64,000 nt of DNA from Diplocloster agilis (GCF_019042275.1 NZ_JAHQCW010000002.1:94588-158587), one strand, 5' to 3'. Shown: positions 1 to 12,854, counted from the stretch's first letter. A program made the numbers and translations. Notes: generated from the letters alone by a model not told the origin.

Positions 1-165
1 GGAAAAACAGGCAATAACAATGAAACCCTTACAGGATACCTGTATGCCTGGAAAAACAGGCAATAACAATGAAACCCTTACAGGATACCTGTATGCCTGG
101 AAAAACAGGCAATAACAATGAAACCCTTACAGGATACCTGTATGCCTGAAAAAAACAGGCAATAA
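1..165. repeat. 49-bp tandem repeat upstream of lacZ
   Basis: Three full copies start at 1, 50 and 99, and a fourth partial copy starting at 148 runs into the lacZ ribosome binding site. The first three copies are identical. Each contains two dyads: ACAGG-ATA-CCTGT inside the unit and TGCCTG-GAAAAA-CAGGCA across each junction. The array may continue left of the window. The period is not a multiple of three, so it is not a coding repeat. Confidence 0.9.
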
Positions 166-182
166 TAATGAAAGGAGTTTAA

Positions 183-3227
<3,045 letters not shown>

Positions 3228-3270
3228 TTCGTGCATAACACAATATATGCAGAAAAATGCACGCATAAGT

Positions 3271-3322
3271 AAGAAAGGCGGCCTGTTCTTTCGTCGAAAG
3301 AAATGTAGGCAGCCTTTCTTTT
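3271..3322 (+). terminator. lacZ intrinsic terminator
   Basis: The left arm AAGAAAGGCGGCCT pairs with AGGCAGCCTTTCTT with one mismatch, and an inner CTTTCG/CGAAAG stem extends it. It is followed by TTT on the plus strand and lies about 45 nt after the lacZ stop. Confidence 0.75.
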
Positions 3323-3333
3323 ATCGCATAAAA

Positions 3334-3377
3334 ACTCCCGAATTGCAATGCACATTCCTGCACAGCAATTCGGGAGT
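3334..3377 (-). terminator. ilvC intrinsic terminator
   Basis: A perfect 13-bp inverted repeat (ACTCCCGAATTGC / GCAATTCGGGAGT) is followed on the minus strand by TTTTT. It begins 31 nt after the ilvC stop. Together with the lacZ hairpin it separates two convergent genes. Confidence 0.85.
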
Positions 3378-3407
3378 CTGATTTTAAATTCAGAGAGTAA
3401 CCATCGA

Positions 3408-4475
<1,068 letters not shown>

Positions 4476-4504
4476 TTAAAGGTTATTTAAGCCTCTAGCA
4501 CTCC

Positions 4505-5005
4505 TCAATCAAAATATCTGACGTCCTTCGAGCCCCGCGACAGTCCGGTAATCCCGGTCCTGGCCAGTTCCAGTATCTCATATCCGGATAACAGGCCGAT
4601 AAACGCCTCCAGCTTGGACTGATTGCCTGTCAGTTCGATAATAAGGGAATCCGGAGCCACATCCACGATATTTGCCCGGAAAATATTCGCCACCGCTATA
4701 ATCGCCTGGCGGTCCTCGGCCTGGGCTCTCACCTTTAACAGGATCAGTTCCCTGCTTACCGATTCCTTATCTACTAACTTTTTGATATCAATCACATCCA
4801 CCAGCTTGCGAAGCTGATTCTCAATCTGCTCGATGATCACCTCATCTCCGTTGACAACTACCGTCATCCTGGAAAATCTGGGATCCGCCGTCACTCCTAC
4901 GGTCAGACTCTCAATATTATATCCCCTGCGGCTGAACAAGCCCGCCACTCTGCTTAACACGCCGAAGGTATTGTCAACCAACATAGATAATACGGTTTGC
5001 TCCAT
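4505..5005 (-). CDS. ilvN: acetolactate synthase small (regulatory) subunit
   Basis: Regulatory subunit that activates the IlvB catalytic subunit and gives valine feedback inhibition. The 166-residue length is normal. An N-terminal ACT domain (about 1-75) has LSMLVDNTFGVLSRVAGLFSRRGYNIESL, abbreviated here to its start LSMLVDNTFGVLSRV, which includes the valine-binding loop. The C-terminal domain (about 80-160) follows the usual IlvH pattern. Its partner ilvB is about 36 kb away at 40991-42673 instead of directly upstream, as is more common. A consensus promoter lies 41 nt upstream, so ilvN-ilvC is probably its own operon. Confidence 0.94.
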   Translation of the reverse strand: MEQTVLSMLVDNTFGVLSRVAGLFSRRGYNIESLTVGVTADPRFSRMTVVVNGDEVIIEQIENQLRKLVDVIDIKKLVDKESVSRELILLKVRAQAEDRQAIIAVANIFRANIVDVAPDSLIIELTGNQSKLEAFIGLLSGYEILELARTGITGLSRGSKDVRYFD

Positions 5006-5045
5006 ACAGACAACCTGCTTTCTTTATAGAATTGTACTAAGTGTT

Positions 5046-5074
5046 ATTCTATCAAGTCTTAAAATTTTTGTCAA
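5046..5074 (-). promoter_or_regulatory. sigmaA promoter of ilvN-ilvC
   Basis: Minus strand TTGACA (5069-5074), 17-bp spacer, TAGAAT (5046-5051), about 40 bp before the ilvN start. No T-box motif was recognised in the short leader. Confidence 0.85.
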
Positions 5075-5126
5075 ATAGAATTTCAACACTTTACTGTGCT
5101 TAAGTAGGAAAGCAGGGAAAAATCAA

Positions 5127-5185
5127 GCGGCCTAAGCCTCTCCAGACACAGGCCTCTCTAACACAGCCTAGGCCTCCCCTAACAG
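5127..5185 (-). repeat. imperfect short repeats copying the metH 3' end
   Basis: On the minus strand the last codons and stop of metH (CTGTTAGGGGAGGCCTAGG) are followed by two degenerate copies, CTGTGTTAGAGAGGC and CTGTGTCTGGAGAGGCTTAGG. The pattern suggests local duplication of the gene end. Confidence 0.6.
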
Positions 5186-7597
5186 CCGTTCGACTAATTT
5201 CACCGCCTCGGCGGCATCTTTGGAATAACCGTCCGCTCCGATTTCATCCGCGTAGCTTTGCGTGATCACGGCGCCGCCGATTATCACCTTGGACTCGATA
5301 CCCAATTCCCTTACGTAAGCGATCACATGACGCATTTCCTGCATTGTGGTGGTCATCAGCGCGGACAGGCCGATGACGGCAGCGTGATGTTCCATGGCTG
5401 CTTTGGCGATTGCTTCCTTCGGGACATCTTTTCCCAGGTCTATCACGTCGTAGCCGCAGTTTTTTAACATCAGTCCCACCAGATTTTTGCCGATGTCGTG
5501 AATATCGCCCTCGACTGTGGCGATGACGATGACCGGCTTTTCTTTTTGGTCTTCATCCTGCTCCAGCATAGGTTCCAGATATTCGATCGCCTTTTTCATA
5601 ACTTCCGCGCTGGAGATCAGCTGTGGCAGGAAATAGATCTGTTTGTCGAAAAGCTCTCCCACCTCGTGGATAGCCGGTATCAGCATTTCGTTGATAATGG
5701 AGGAGGGCGTGTAACCTTTTGCAAGGGCTGCGTTTACATGATCCAGAATACCGTTTCGGTTCCCTTTCATAACGCTTTCATATACCTTTGGCTGCTCTGA
5801 TTTTTCTTCCGCCGACTTTGCAGGGCCGGTTATGGGAGTTGGAGCTTCATCCGCCTTTCTGGCATTCATCCGGTGAATATAGGCCAGATCCGCCTCCGGT
5901 TTGTTCATGAGCAGGTCTGAGGCCATGGCGCTGTTCACCAGAAGATCCTGGGAGGGATTCGCGATCGCCATCGTCAGGCCCTGCTGTATTGCCATGGTTA
6001 AAAAGGCGGCGTTGATAAAACTGCGCTCCGGCAGGCCGAAGGATATGTTAGACAGACCCACGATAGTGGCCAGACCTAACTCCTCCTTGCAGTAGCGGAT
6101 GGTTTCCAGTGTCTCTAACGCAGCTTTTTGATTCGCACCCACCGTGGTTACCAGACCGTCTACGACGATATCCTCTCTGCAAAAGCCGAGGGTTAACGCG
6201 CGGTCCAGGATCTTTTGTATGATTTCTTTCTTTTCATCCAGCGATTTGGGCAGCCCCTCGTCGGACAGAGGGAGCAGGATGAACATGGCTCCATATTTTC
6301 CGGCAATGGGAAGCAGTTTCTCAAATTTCTCCGTTTCCAGGGAAATGGAATTGATCAGCGCCCGGCCCGGATAGCGTCTGAGAGCCGCTTCCATCACATC
6401 GATGTGGCTGGTATCCAGGCAAAGAGGAAGCGGGGTTACGGCCATCACTTCATCCATCACCTTTAACATGGTCTCTTTTTCATCGATGCCATTCATTCCC
6501 ACATTGATATCCAGAACGGATGCGCCGCATTCGGTCTGATCCTCCGCAAAGGAACGTACCATACTATAATCTGCGTTCCGCAGTTTCTCCTGAAACTTTT
6601 TCTTGCCGGTGGGATTGATCCGCTCGCCGACGATATGGAACCGCTCGTTTAAGCCAAAAGCCAGCACCTTGCGCTCCGAAGCCAGCAGTCTTACAGGCTC
6701 TGCGGGCTGAAACGAGATGCGCCGGTCCGGAAGGGACTCGGATAGCTTTCTTATAAACTCCGGCGTCGTACCGCAGCAGCCGCCGAGGATCGTGGCGCCT
6801 GCTTCGATCAGCGCGTGCATGTGTGTTACATAGGTGTCGGCATCCATATCGTATACCGTCTCACCGGCCTCATTGATACCGGGAAGACCTGCATTGGGCT
6901 TCGCAATCAACGGCACCTTCGCGTATTTTTTCATTTCCCGAACGAAGTTTAACATCGTGTCCGGGCCGGAGGAGCAGTTTACGCCTACCGCGTCCGCCCC
7001 CAGGCTTTGAAGCACCACCACGGAAGTGGCCGGATCTGTGCCGTAGAACGTCCTTCCGTCGGTGTTAAACGTCATGGTAGCCATGACAGGCAGGCTGCAG
7101 ACCTCTCTGGCCGCTATCAGGGCGGCTCTGGTCTCCTGAAGGCTCATCATTGTCTCAACGACCAGCAGATCAACGCCGGCCTGGTCAAGGAGGACGATCT
7201 GTTCTTTGTACACATCCACCAGCTCTTCAAAATCGAGGGTTCCAACGGGTGATAGCTGTTCTCCGGTCATGGTCAGGTCTCCGGCGATCAGGGCCCGGCC
7301 GGCGGAAGCCTCCCTGGATATGGACACCAGGGAGTGAATCAGTTCCGCCATCCGGTCTTCCAGGCCATATTCCCTAAGCTTGATCCGATTCGCCGTAAAG
7401 GTGGGGGCATAGAGAATATTCGTGCCCGCGTCTACGTATTCCTGCTGAAGCTTTCGCATCACTTCCCTATGCTCCGTGATCCAGGCCTCCGGGCAGACGC
7501 CGGACGGCATTCCCCGCTTCTGGAGATTCGATCCTGTGGCGCCGTCCAATATAACCAGATTCTTTGTTGTCCATTCTCTGAATTCCTGTCTTGTCAT
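5168..7597 (-). CDS. metH: cobalamin-dependent methionine synthase without reactivation domain
   Basis: Transfers a methyl group from methyltetrahydrofolate through cobalamin to homocysteine. The N-terminal homocysteine-binding barrel (about 1-300) has zinc cysteines in GVNCSSG and GGCCGTTPE (about 270). The pterin-binding barrel follows (about 315-580), then the B12 cap and B12-binding domain (about 610-809), with the cobalt-ligand histidine in EGDIHDIGKN near 695. The C-terminal AdoMet reactivation domain of E. coli MetH is absent, as is common in Firmicutes. Start at 7597 (809 aa, MTRQEF) because GGAGG lies 5 nt upstream; an upstream in-frame ATG at 7627 has no good site. It follows the MTHFR fusion by 69 nt, an obvious methyl-donor partner. 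Confidence 0.95.
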   Translation of the reverse strand: MTRQEFREWTTKNLVILDGATGSNLQKRGMPSGVCPEAWITEHREVMRKLQQEYVDAGTNILYAPTFTANRIKLREYGLEDRMAELIHSLVSISREASAGRALIAGDLTMTGEQLSPVGTLDFEELVDVYKEQIVLLDQAGVDLLVVETMMSLQETRAALIAAREVCSLPVMATMTFNTDGRTFYGTDPATSVVVLQSLGADAVGVNCSSGPDTMLNFVREMKKYAKVPLIAKPNAGLPGINEAGETVYDMDADTYVTHMHALIEAGATILGGCCGTTPEFIRKLSESLPDRRISFQPAEPVRLLASERKVLAFGLNERFHIVGERINPTGKKKFQEKLRNADYSMVRSFAEDQTECGASVLDINVGMNGIDEKETMLKVMDEVMAVTPLPLCLDTSHIDVMEAALRRYPGRALINSISLETEKFEKLLPIAGKYGAMFILLPLSDEGLPKSLDEKKEIIQKILDRALTLGFCREDIVVDGLVTTVGANQKAALETLETIRYCKEELGLATIVGLSNISFGLPERSFINAAFLTMAIQQGLTMAIANPSQDLLVNSAMASDLLMNKPEADLAYIHRMNARKADEAPTPITGPAKSAEEKSEQPKVYESVMKGNRNGILDHVNAALAKGYTPSSIINEMLIPAIHEVGELFDKQIYFLPQLISSAEVMKKAIEYLEPMLEQDEDQKEKPVIVIATVEGDIHDIGKNLVGLMLKNCGYDVIDLGKDVPKEAIAKAAMEHHAAVIGLSALMTTTMQEMRHVIAYVRELGIESKVIIGGAVITQSYADEIGADGYSKDAAEAVKLVERLLGEA

Positions 7598-7666
7598 TTT
7601 TACCTCCATACTTGCGATATCCTGCACATAACCGCTTTCCGATCATGTTCTTACTTCTTAAATCCC

Positions 7667-9490
7667 TTATTCCCCGTCATCCCGCAGGCAGCGCGCCGCC
7701 AGATACGCTCTGTTAAACGGCAGCATAAAATAATATCCATCCGCCACATCCTTAAGTTCATCCATCATCCGCCGGGCGATTCTGACCCCGGCCTCTTCTC
7801 CCTGCTCCTTCGACATTCCGGGATCAAACGACCGGACCACCTGCTCCGGCACCTGTATTCCGGTCACTTCGTTTCGGATAAAGCAGGCGTTCCGATAGCT
7901 GACCAGCGGCATAATACCACAGAGTATTCTGGTATTTACTTCTTTTTTAATTTGACGGATCCGCTCTGTTTCTTCTATAGAGAATATAGGCTGGGTCAGA
8001 AAATAGGAAGCCCCTGCCTCTATCTTTTTCCCCATACGCCGGATCTCGGCGTCCAGATTTTTCCGGCCCTGATTGAGAGCGCCGCCGTAACAGATCGGCT
8101 CCTCCCGGAAATGCTCCTGGTTCATCTCTTTTAGGAACTGCATCAGCGTGATGGAGTTAAAGTCGAAGACCCCTGTGATATCTCCCCTGTCCCCTCCGGC
8201 TACCGGATCGCCGGTTACCACGAGGAAATTACGGATGCCGTTGACATATGCGCCCAGAAGGCCAGCCCGAAGCGCGATGGCGTTCTTATCCCGGCAGGCG
8301 ATATGGGGCATAACCGGCAGCCCGGTTTCATGGAGCACCTTGGCACCCATCAATATAGAGTCCACTCTTCCGCGCCCCATAGGCGAATCCGCGAATGTAA
8401 TGATGTCCACCGGGGCGGTTTTAAGGGAATTGGCATACTCCATGATCCGGTCCGTATTGGCATCATAGGGAGGGTCTAGCTCCACGGCGTTCACTTTTTG
8501 ACCGCTTTGCATTTTCTGCAGCAGCGGATTGGTAACCGCCGCTTTTTTAAGAATCACCGGCGATGCTTCCGGTATATGCCGGACTGCAGTCTGCCGGAAA
8601 TCCACCGTTTTTTCCACCGCTTCTATATAAGACGGATTCGTGCCGCAGCAGCCTCCAAGCAGGTTCACTCCAAGCTCTGCGATATCCTTCATCCTCTGCC
8701 CAAAATACTGCCTTGTATCTTTAAAATCCGTTCGTCCGGAACGTAAGGCCGGATAGCCCGAATTCGGAAATGCGGTGATTATCTTATCTTCCGGCAGCCG
8801 CAGTCTGCGCATCACCTGCCACAGATGTCCCGGGCCTATCCCGCAGTTAAAGCCGATCCCGTCAATCTCTTCCATTTGGGCGGCATCCTCAAGCAGCCGG
8901 GACGCGCGGATGCCATATTTCGAATAACCATAGCCGTTAACACAGAAGGATACGAAGACAGCCGCATCGGATTTATCCTTTAACCAATGGATCACAGGCT
9001 TTATATATTTCAAATCGGCAAAGGTTTCAAACATAAAGAGACCGGCTCCCTCGCTCAGGAAAGAGTCGCAGATATAGCGGTACTCTTCGATCACATGCTC
9101 CGCCGTCTGATGGATGTCCATGGGAATCGGGCCGATATCCGCCGCTGTCAGGATCGGTCCATGCTCAGCCGTTTCCTCTGTGTGCTCTCTCATATAAGCA
9201 GCAGCGGCAGACCGGGCGATACGGTATCCCGCGGCGGCGGCCTGTCCGGCTTCCCTGAGGCCGCATTCCAGTCTCCTGGTGTTGGCCGCAAAGGTATTGG
9301 TACGCAAAAATCGTGCACCGGCTTCCATATATGCCCGGTGCACCTGCTCTACCTTATCGGGGCGGCGCAGATTATCCCATTCGGGAATTCTTGCGGATCC
9401 GCCCTCAAGCCCGCTGTAATAGGTGCCAAAGGCACCGTCACCTAAGAGTCTGTGCTCTTTTAATCCTTTTAGCCATTCCTTCATGTTCAA
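7667..9490 (-). CDS. bifunctional homocysteine S-methyltransferase / methylenetetrahydrofolate reductase
   Basis: Two-domain protein like B. subtilis YitJ. Residues 1-300 form a homocysteine-binding barrel with DGAFGTYYS, NCGIGPGHL and the zinc motif GGCCGTNPS near 280. Residues about 320-607 are a MetF-type FAD-dependent reductase (AVELDPPYDAN, LVVTGDPV, FLTQPIF). It makes the methyltetrahydrofolate used by the adjacent MetH and may also methylate homocysteine. The start is probably TTG at 9490, which has GAGGAG 6 nt upstream; the next ATG is 9484. It starts 3 nt after the preceding stop, whose TAA lies just after the ribosome binding site, so translation is probably coupled. Confidence 0.92.
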   Translation of the reverse strand: MNMKEWLKGLKEHRLLGDGAFGTYYSGLEGGSARIPEWDNLRRPDKVEQVHRAYMEAGARFLRTNTFAANTRRLECGLREAGQAAAAGYRIARSAAAAYMREHTEETAEHGPILTAADIGPIPMDIHQTAEHVIEEYRYICDSFLSEGAGLFMFETFADLKYIKPVIHWLKDKSDAAVFVSFCVNGYGYSKYGIRASRLLEDAAQMEEIDGIGFNCGIGPGHLWQVMRRLRLPEDKIITAFPNSGYPALRSGRTDFKDTRQYFGQRMKDIAELGVNLLGGCCGTNPSYIEAVEKTVDFRQTAVRHIPEASPVILKKAAVTNPLLQKMQSGQKVNAVELDPPYDANTDRIMEYANSLKTAPVDIITFADSPMGRGRVDSILMGAKVLHETGLPVMPHIACRDKNAIALRAGLLGAYVNGIRNFLVVTGDPVAGGDRGDITGVFDFNSITLMQFLKEMNQEHFREEPICYGGALNQGRKNLDAEIRRMGKKIEAGASYFLTQPIFSIEETERIRQIKKEVNTRILCGIMPLVSYRNACFIRNEVTGIQVPEQVVRSFDPGMSKEQGEEAGVRIARRMMDELKDVADGYYFMLPFNRAYLAARCLRDDGE

Positions 9491-9493
9491 CCA

Positions 9494-10480
9494 TTACTCC
9501 TCGAAATCAAACCGGAAATCCCATTGCTTCCGGCAGGTATCCATAATTTTCATCACGGTCAGAGTATCGTCAAGCGGGACCTTGTCACTTTCGGTCTTCC
9601 CCTCCCGCAGACAGCGCATAGCTTCCAGCGCCTCATATTCGTAGCCATTACAGATAAACGGCTCTTCAAAGTGCCGGATCACCTGATTATCATAATTAAG
9701 CACCTCGATCTTTGTGGCCTGGAAAAAGAATTCCTGGTTCAGCAGCACTTTACCTTTGGTTCCCTGGATATAGAAGAATACCAGTTTCTCCGGTCCCAGA
9801 CCGCTGGAAAGCTGTGCATACGCTCCGTTTTCATACTCTAACACGACACTGTTGGTATAGTCTACCTTTTTTTCACCCATGAATGCATGGCTGATCACGT
9901 TCACCGGCGTCTGATGGAAAACAGACTGGGCATACATGATCGGGTACATTCCCAGATCCAGCAAGGCTCCTCCCCCGTTCTCATAAGAGTAGAGCCGGTG
10001 CGTCGAGGGAGCTGCGGTAAAGAAACGGCCCTCCGCCATTCGGATTTCTCCTAAGACCCCTTCCCTGATCCACTCCTGCAGCTTTAAAAAGGCAGGGTGG
10101 CATTTTGTCCACACCGCTTCCATAAAAAATAGTTTCTTTTCTCTGGCCAGAACAATCAGTTCTTCCGCCTGAGCCGCGTTGATCGTCAGAGGCTTTTCCG
10201 CCAGCACATTCTTACCGGCTAGCAGGCAGCTCTTGATTCCCTCATAATGATATCGGGCCGGAGTCGCTACGTAAACGATATCGACCTGTGGATCCGCCAG
10301 CAATTCCTCATAAGAACCATACGCCTTCTGAAACTGATTCAGTCCGGCAAACTCCTCAGCTTTTTCCAGAGATCTGGAACCGATCGCATACAGGGTCGCC
10401 TCCTCGCAGGCGCGCAGCGCCGCAGAAAAAATACCCGCAATCCTGCCTGCTCCCATAATTCCCCAGTTGATTTTATTCAT
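9494..10480 (-). CDS. Gfo/Idh/MocA family NAD(P)-dependent oxidoreductase
   Basis: A 328-residue protein with an N-terminal Rossmann fold (GIMGAGRIAGIF, 7-18), the family EKP motif in VLAEKPLTI near residue 97, and a C-terminal alpha/beta domain (about 125-328). These enzymes oxidise or reduce sugars, inositols or related compounds; the substrate cannot be read from the sequence. The start at 10480 is supported by AAAGGA about 10 nt upstream and by the Rossmann motif following at once; the frame stays open upstream into the 21-bp palindrome array, giving a repetitive extension that is probably not translated. It is the first gene of the apparent methionine operon, which is unexpected. Confidence 0.88.
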   Translation of the reverse strand: MNKINWGIMGAGRIAGIFSAALRACEEATLYAIGSRSLEKAEEFAGLNQFQKAYGSYEELLADPQVDIVYVATPARYHYEGIKSCLLAGKNVLAEKPLTINAAQAEELIVLAREKKLFFMEAVWTKCHPAFLKLQEWIREGVLGEIRMAEGRFFTAAPSTHRLYSYENGGGALLDLGMYPIMYAQSVFHQTPVNVISHAFMGEKKVDYTNSVVLEYENGAYAQLSSGLGPEKLVFFYIQGTKGKVLLNQEFFFQATKIEVLNYDNQVIRHFEEPFICNGYEYEALEAMRCLREGKTESDKVPLDDTLTVMKIMDTCRKQWDFRFDFEE

Positions 10481-10510
10481 TCCATCCGCTTCCTTTCCAT
10501 CTTCGATCAA

Positions 10511-10623
10511 TTTGGGACATGTCCGTTTCGGTTTGGGACATGTCCATTCCAATTTGGGACATGTCCGTTCCAGTTTGGGACATGTCCGTTTCAGTTTGGG
10601 ACATGTCCATTTCGGTTTGAGTC
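10511..10623. repeat. array of five 21-bp repeats, each with a perfect 10-bp palindrome
   Basis: Units start at 10511, 10532, 10553, 10574 and 10595, with a degenerate sixth at 10616. Each of the five contains the palindrome GGACATGTCC in TTTGGGACATGTCC, followed by a variable 7-nt tail. The 21-bp period equals two helical turns. The array fills the gap between feoB and the Gfo/Idh gene. Confidence 0.92.
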
Positions 10624-10641
10624 GTCCCGCACAGTAGATAC

Positions 10642-12630
10642 TTACATAAACAGACTACCGATTTGATACACCAGAACCGCCCCAATCCATGCGATCAACA
10701 ACTGAAAGATCACCATTCCAATCGTCCATCGGGTAGAATTGGTTTCTTTGCGAATCGTTGCGATCGTGGCCATGCAGGGCGTATACAAGAGACAGAATAT
10801 CATAAGCGCGTAAGCGTTTAAAGGCCCGAATCCGTAGGCGCCCAAAGCCTCCGACATCTGCATCATGCCTGCCGCGGAATTCACATTGGAGATTCCAAAA
10901 AGCACCGCGAAGCTGGATACCACAACCTCTTTTGCCGATAAACCTGAAATCAGCGCTACCCCAATCTGCCACAGGCCCAAACCAGCCGGGGCCAGGACAG
11001 GGACCAGGAACCGTCCGATGGAAGCGCCGAAGCTCATCGAGATATCCGATACCATACCGGTCGTTCCGAAGTTTAAAACAAACCAGATCACAATGGAGGC
11101 GATGAAAATGGTCGTTCCCGCTTTGCTCAAATAATCCTTAACCTTTTCCCACACATATACAGCGATGGTTCTGGCATTAGGAGATTTATATTCCGGCAGC
11201 TCGATCAGCAGGCTGTTGCTGCTTTTTCCTTTGAAGATCCGATTGGATAAGAGGGCGATCAAAATAGCTAGTACAACACCAATCACATAAAGGGAGAACG
11301 CGGCCAACATAGCGTAATCTTCAAAGAAAATATCGGCGAACAGCACGTAGATCGGCAGTCTTGCCGAACACGACATAAAAGGCGTAACCAGAATCGTCTT
11401 TTTCCGGTCCCCCTCGTGTTCCAGCGCCCTTGTAGCCATAACGGCCGGAACCGTACAGCCAAAGCCAAGGATCATAGGAAGAAATGCCTTTCCGGACAAT
11501 CCGGCTTTTCCCATGATGCCGTCCATGACGTACGCCACCCGGGCCATATAACCGCTGTCTTCCAATATAGCCAGCGCCAGAAACAATATAAAGATGTTCG
11601 GCAGAAAAGTCAGAATTCCGCCGACCCCCGCGATGATTCCATCCACAATCAGTGAATTCATCCAGCCGGCCGCATGCAGGCCGGACAGCAGATTCGATAC
11701 GGTAACCGAAAACCAGCCCAGCGCGACTTCGAACCCGCCCTTCAGGAAATCCCCCACCGTAAACGTCAGGAAAAAGACCAGCGCCATGATTCCCAGGAAA
11801 ATGGGGATGCCCCAGATTCTGTGGGTCAAAACCTCGTCGATCCGGTCCGTACTGGCCAGCTTCTCTTTTTTATAAAAAAGGCAGTCCTCAATTACTTCCT
11901 CAATATAATCATACTTCTGATTAATAATATCTTTCTCATAATTACGGTCGATGATCGCGGTCACATCCACCGGATGATGCTTCATCACTTCCTCATCATA
12001 CTCCAGGAGTTTGATCGCATGCCACCGGAGATTTGCCGCATCCGGATAGCGCGCTTTGATCACCACTTCCAGCTTCGCGATCTTATCTTCTATATTGTCG
12101 TCATAGGTAACGACATGTTCCGCCGGCCCTTCCTGATAGTGATGAATCACCGCATGAAGCAGAACATCTAGCCCTGTCCTCTTTCTGGCCGAAACCGGGA
12201 CAACGGGAATCCCGCCTAACATCTCCGGAAGACGGTGCAGATCCAATTCCATCCCGCGCTCTTCCACTATGTCCATCATATTAAGCGCCAATATAACCGG
12301 CTTTCGAAGCTCCAGCAGCTGCATGGTCAGATAGAGATTTCTCTCCATGGAGGACGCGTCCACGATATTGATAATTACATCCACGTCATCACTCATGATA
12401 CACTGGCGGCTGACTTTCTCCTCGATCGAATAAGAAGTCAGGCTGTAGATGCCCGGGAGATCGATCAGCTTTAATTTGCTGCCCTTATAAGTGGCGGAGC
12501 CTTCTTTTTTCTCGACCGTAACACCCGGCCAGTTGGCCACCTTCAGATTAGCTCCGGTATAGGCATTAAATAAAGTAGTCTTACCACAATTGGGATTTCC
12601 CACAAATGCGACGGATATCTGATCTTTCAT
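10642..12630 (-). CDS. feoB: ferrous iron transport protein B
   Basis: Inner-membrane Fe(II) transporter with a cytosolic GTPase domain. G1 is GNPNCGKTT (11-19), G3 DLPG (57-60) and G4 NMMD (117-120); the conserved switch region ANWPGVTVE is present. From about residue 270 onward there are roughly eight hydrophobic membrane segments with the Gate motifs typical of FeoB, including AFLPMILGFGCTVPAVM, which carries the conserved cysteine. The 662 residues are slightly shorter than E. coli FeoB (773). It overlaps feoA by 4 nt (ATGA). No FeoC gene follows; the palindrome array comes next. Confidence 0.95.
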   Translation of the reverse strand: MKDQISVAFVGNPNCGKTTLFNAYTGANLKVANWPGVTVEKKEGSATYKGSKLKLIDLPGIYSLTSYSIEEKVSRQCIMSDDVDVIINIVDASSMERNLYLTMQLLELRKPVILALNMMDIVEERGMELDLHRLPEMLGGIPVVPVSARKRTGLDVLLHAVIHHYQEGPAEHVVTYDDNIEDKIAKLEVVIKARYPDAANLRWHAIKLLEYDEEVMKHHPVDVTAIIDRNYEKDIINQKYDYIEEVIEDCLFYKKEKLASTDRIDEVLTHRIWGIPIFLGIMALVFFLTFTVGDFLKGGFEVALGWFSVTVSNLLSGLHAAGWMNSLIVDGIIAGVGGILTFLPNIFILFLALAILEDSGYMARVAYVMDGIMGKAGLSGKAFLPMILGFGCTVPAVMATRALEHEGDRKKTILVTPFMSCSARLPIYVLFADIFFEDYAMLAAFSLYVIGVVLAILIALLSNRIFKGKSSNSLLIELPEYKSPNARTIAVYVWEKVKDYLSKAGTTIFIASIVIWFVLNFGTTGMVSDISMSFGASIGRFLVPVLAPAGLGLWQIGVALISGLSAKEVVVSSFAVLFGISNVNSAAGMMQMSEALGAYGFGPLNAYALMIFCLLYTPCMATIATIRKETNSTRWTIGMVIFQLLIAWIGAVLVYQIGSLFM

Positions 12631-12854
12631 TGCGCGATCTCCTTTACATCAATTCCTTTGGCAACCTGCTTTCCGATGGCCCAGCGGGTCCCCCGCACTT
12701 TGATAATCACGGCCCCGTTCCGTTTTTTGTTAAAAATCTCAACCCTGGTTCCTTCATTGATCCCCAGAGATTCCAATCTGCGGGTAATATTATCCTCCAG
12801 CCCCAAATCAACCACCTGATAAGATTGACCGATCGCACCATCATAAAGCCTCAT
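12627..12854 (-). CDS. feoA: ferrous iron transport protein A
   Basis: A 75-residue SH3-like FeoA protein, a cytosolic partner required for FeoB transport. Typical features are the LESLGINEGTRVEIF core and the terminal GKQVAKGIDV segment. GGAGG lies 5 nt before the ATG at 12854. It overlaps feoB and has its own consensus promoter. Confidence 0.92.
   Translation of the reverse strand: MRLYDGAIGQSYQVVDLGLEDNITRRLESLGINEGTRVEIFNKKRNGAVIIKVRGTRWAIGKQVAKGIDVKEIAQ

Noticed and set aside
1-165. CRISPR array
   Set aside because: The 49-bp units are contiguous and identical, with no unique spacers and no cas genes.
20-165. Small peptides starting MKPLQDTC inside the 49-bp repeats
   Set aside because: No ribosome binding site precedes them and the period breaks the frame.
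5006-5167. T-box or SAM riboswitch upstream of ilvN or the met genes
   Set aside because: No T-box core sequence and no S-box helices were recognised in the short leaders.
10473-10685. ORF with repeated TDMSQ peptide across the 21-bp palindrome array
   Set aside because: The peptide repeat follows from the 21-bp DNA period. The frame overlaps the end of feoB and the start of the Gfo/Idh gene, with no ribosome binding site.
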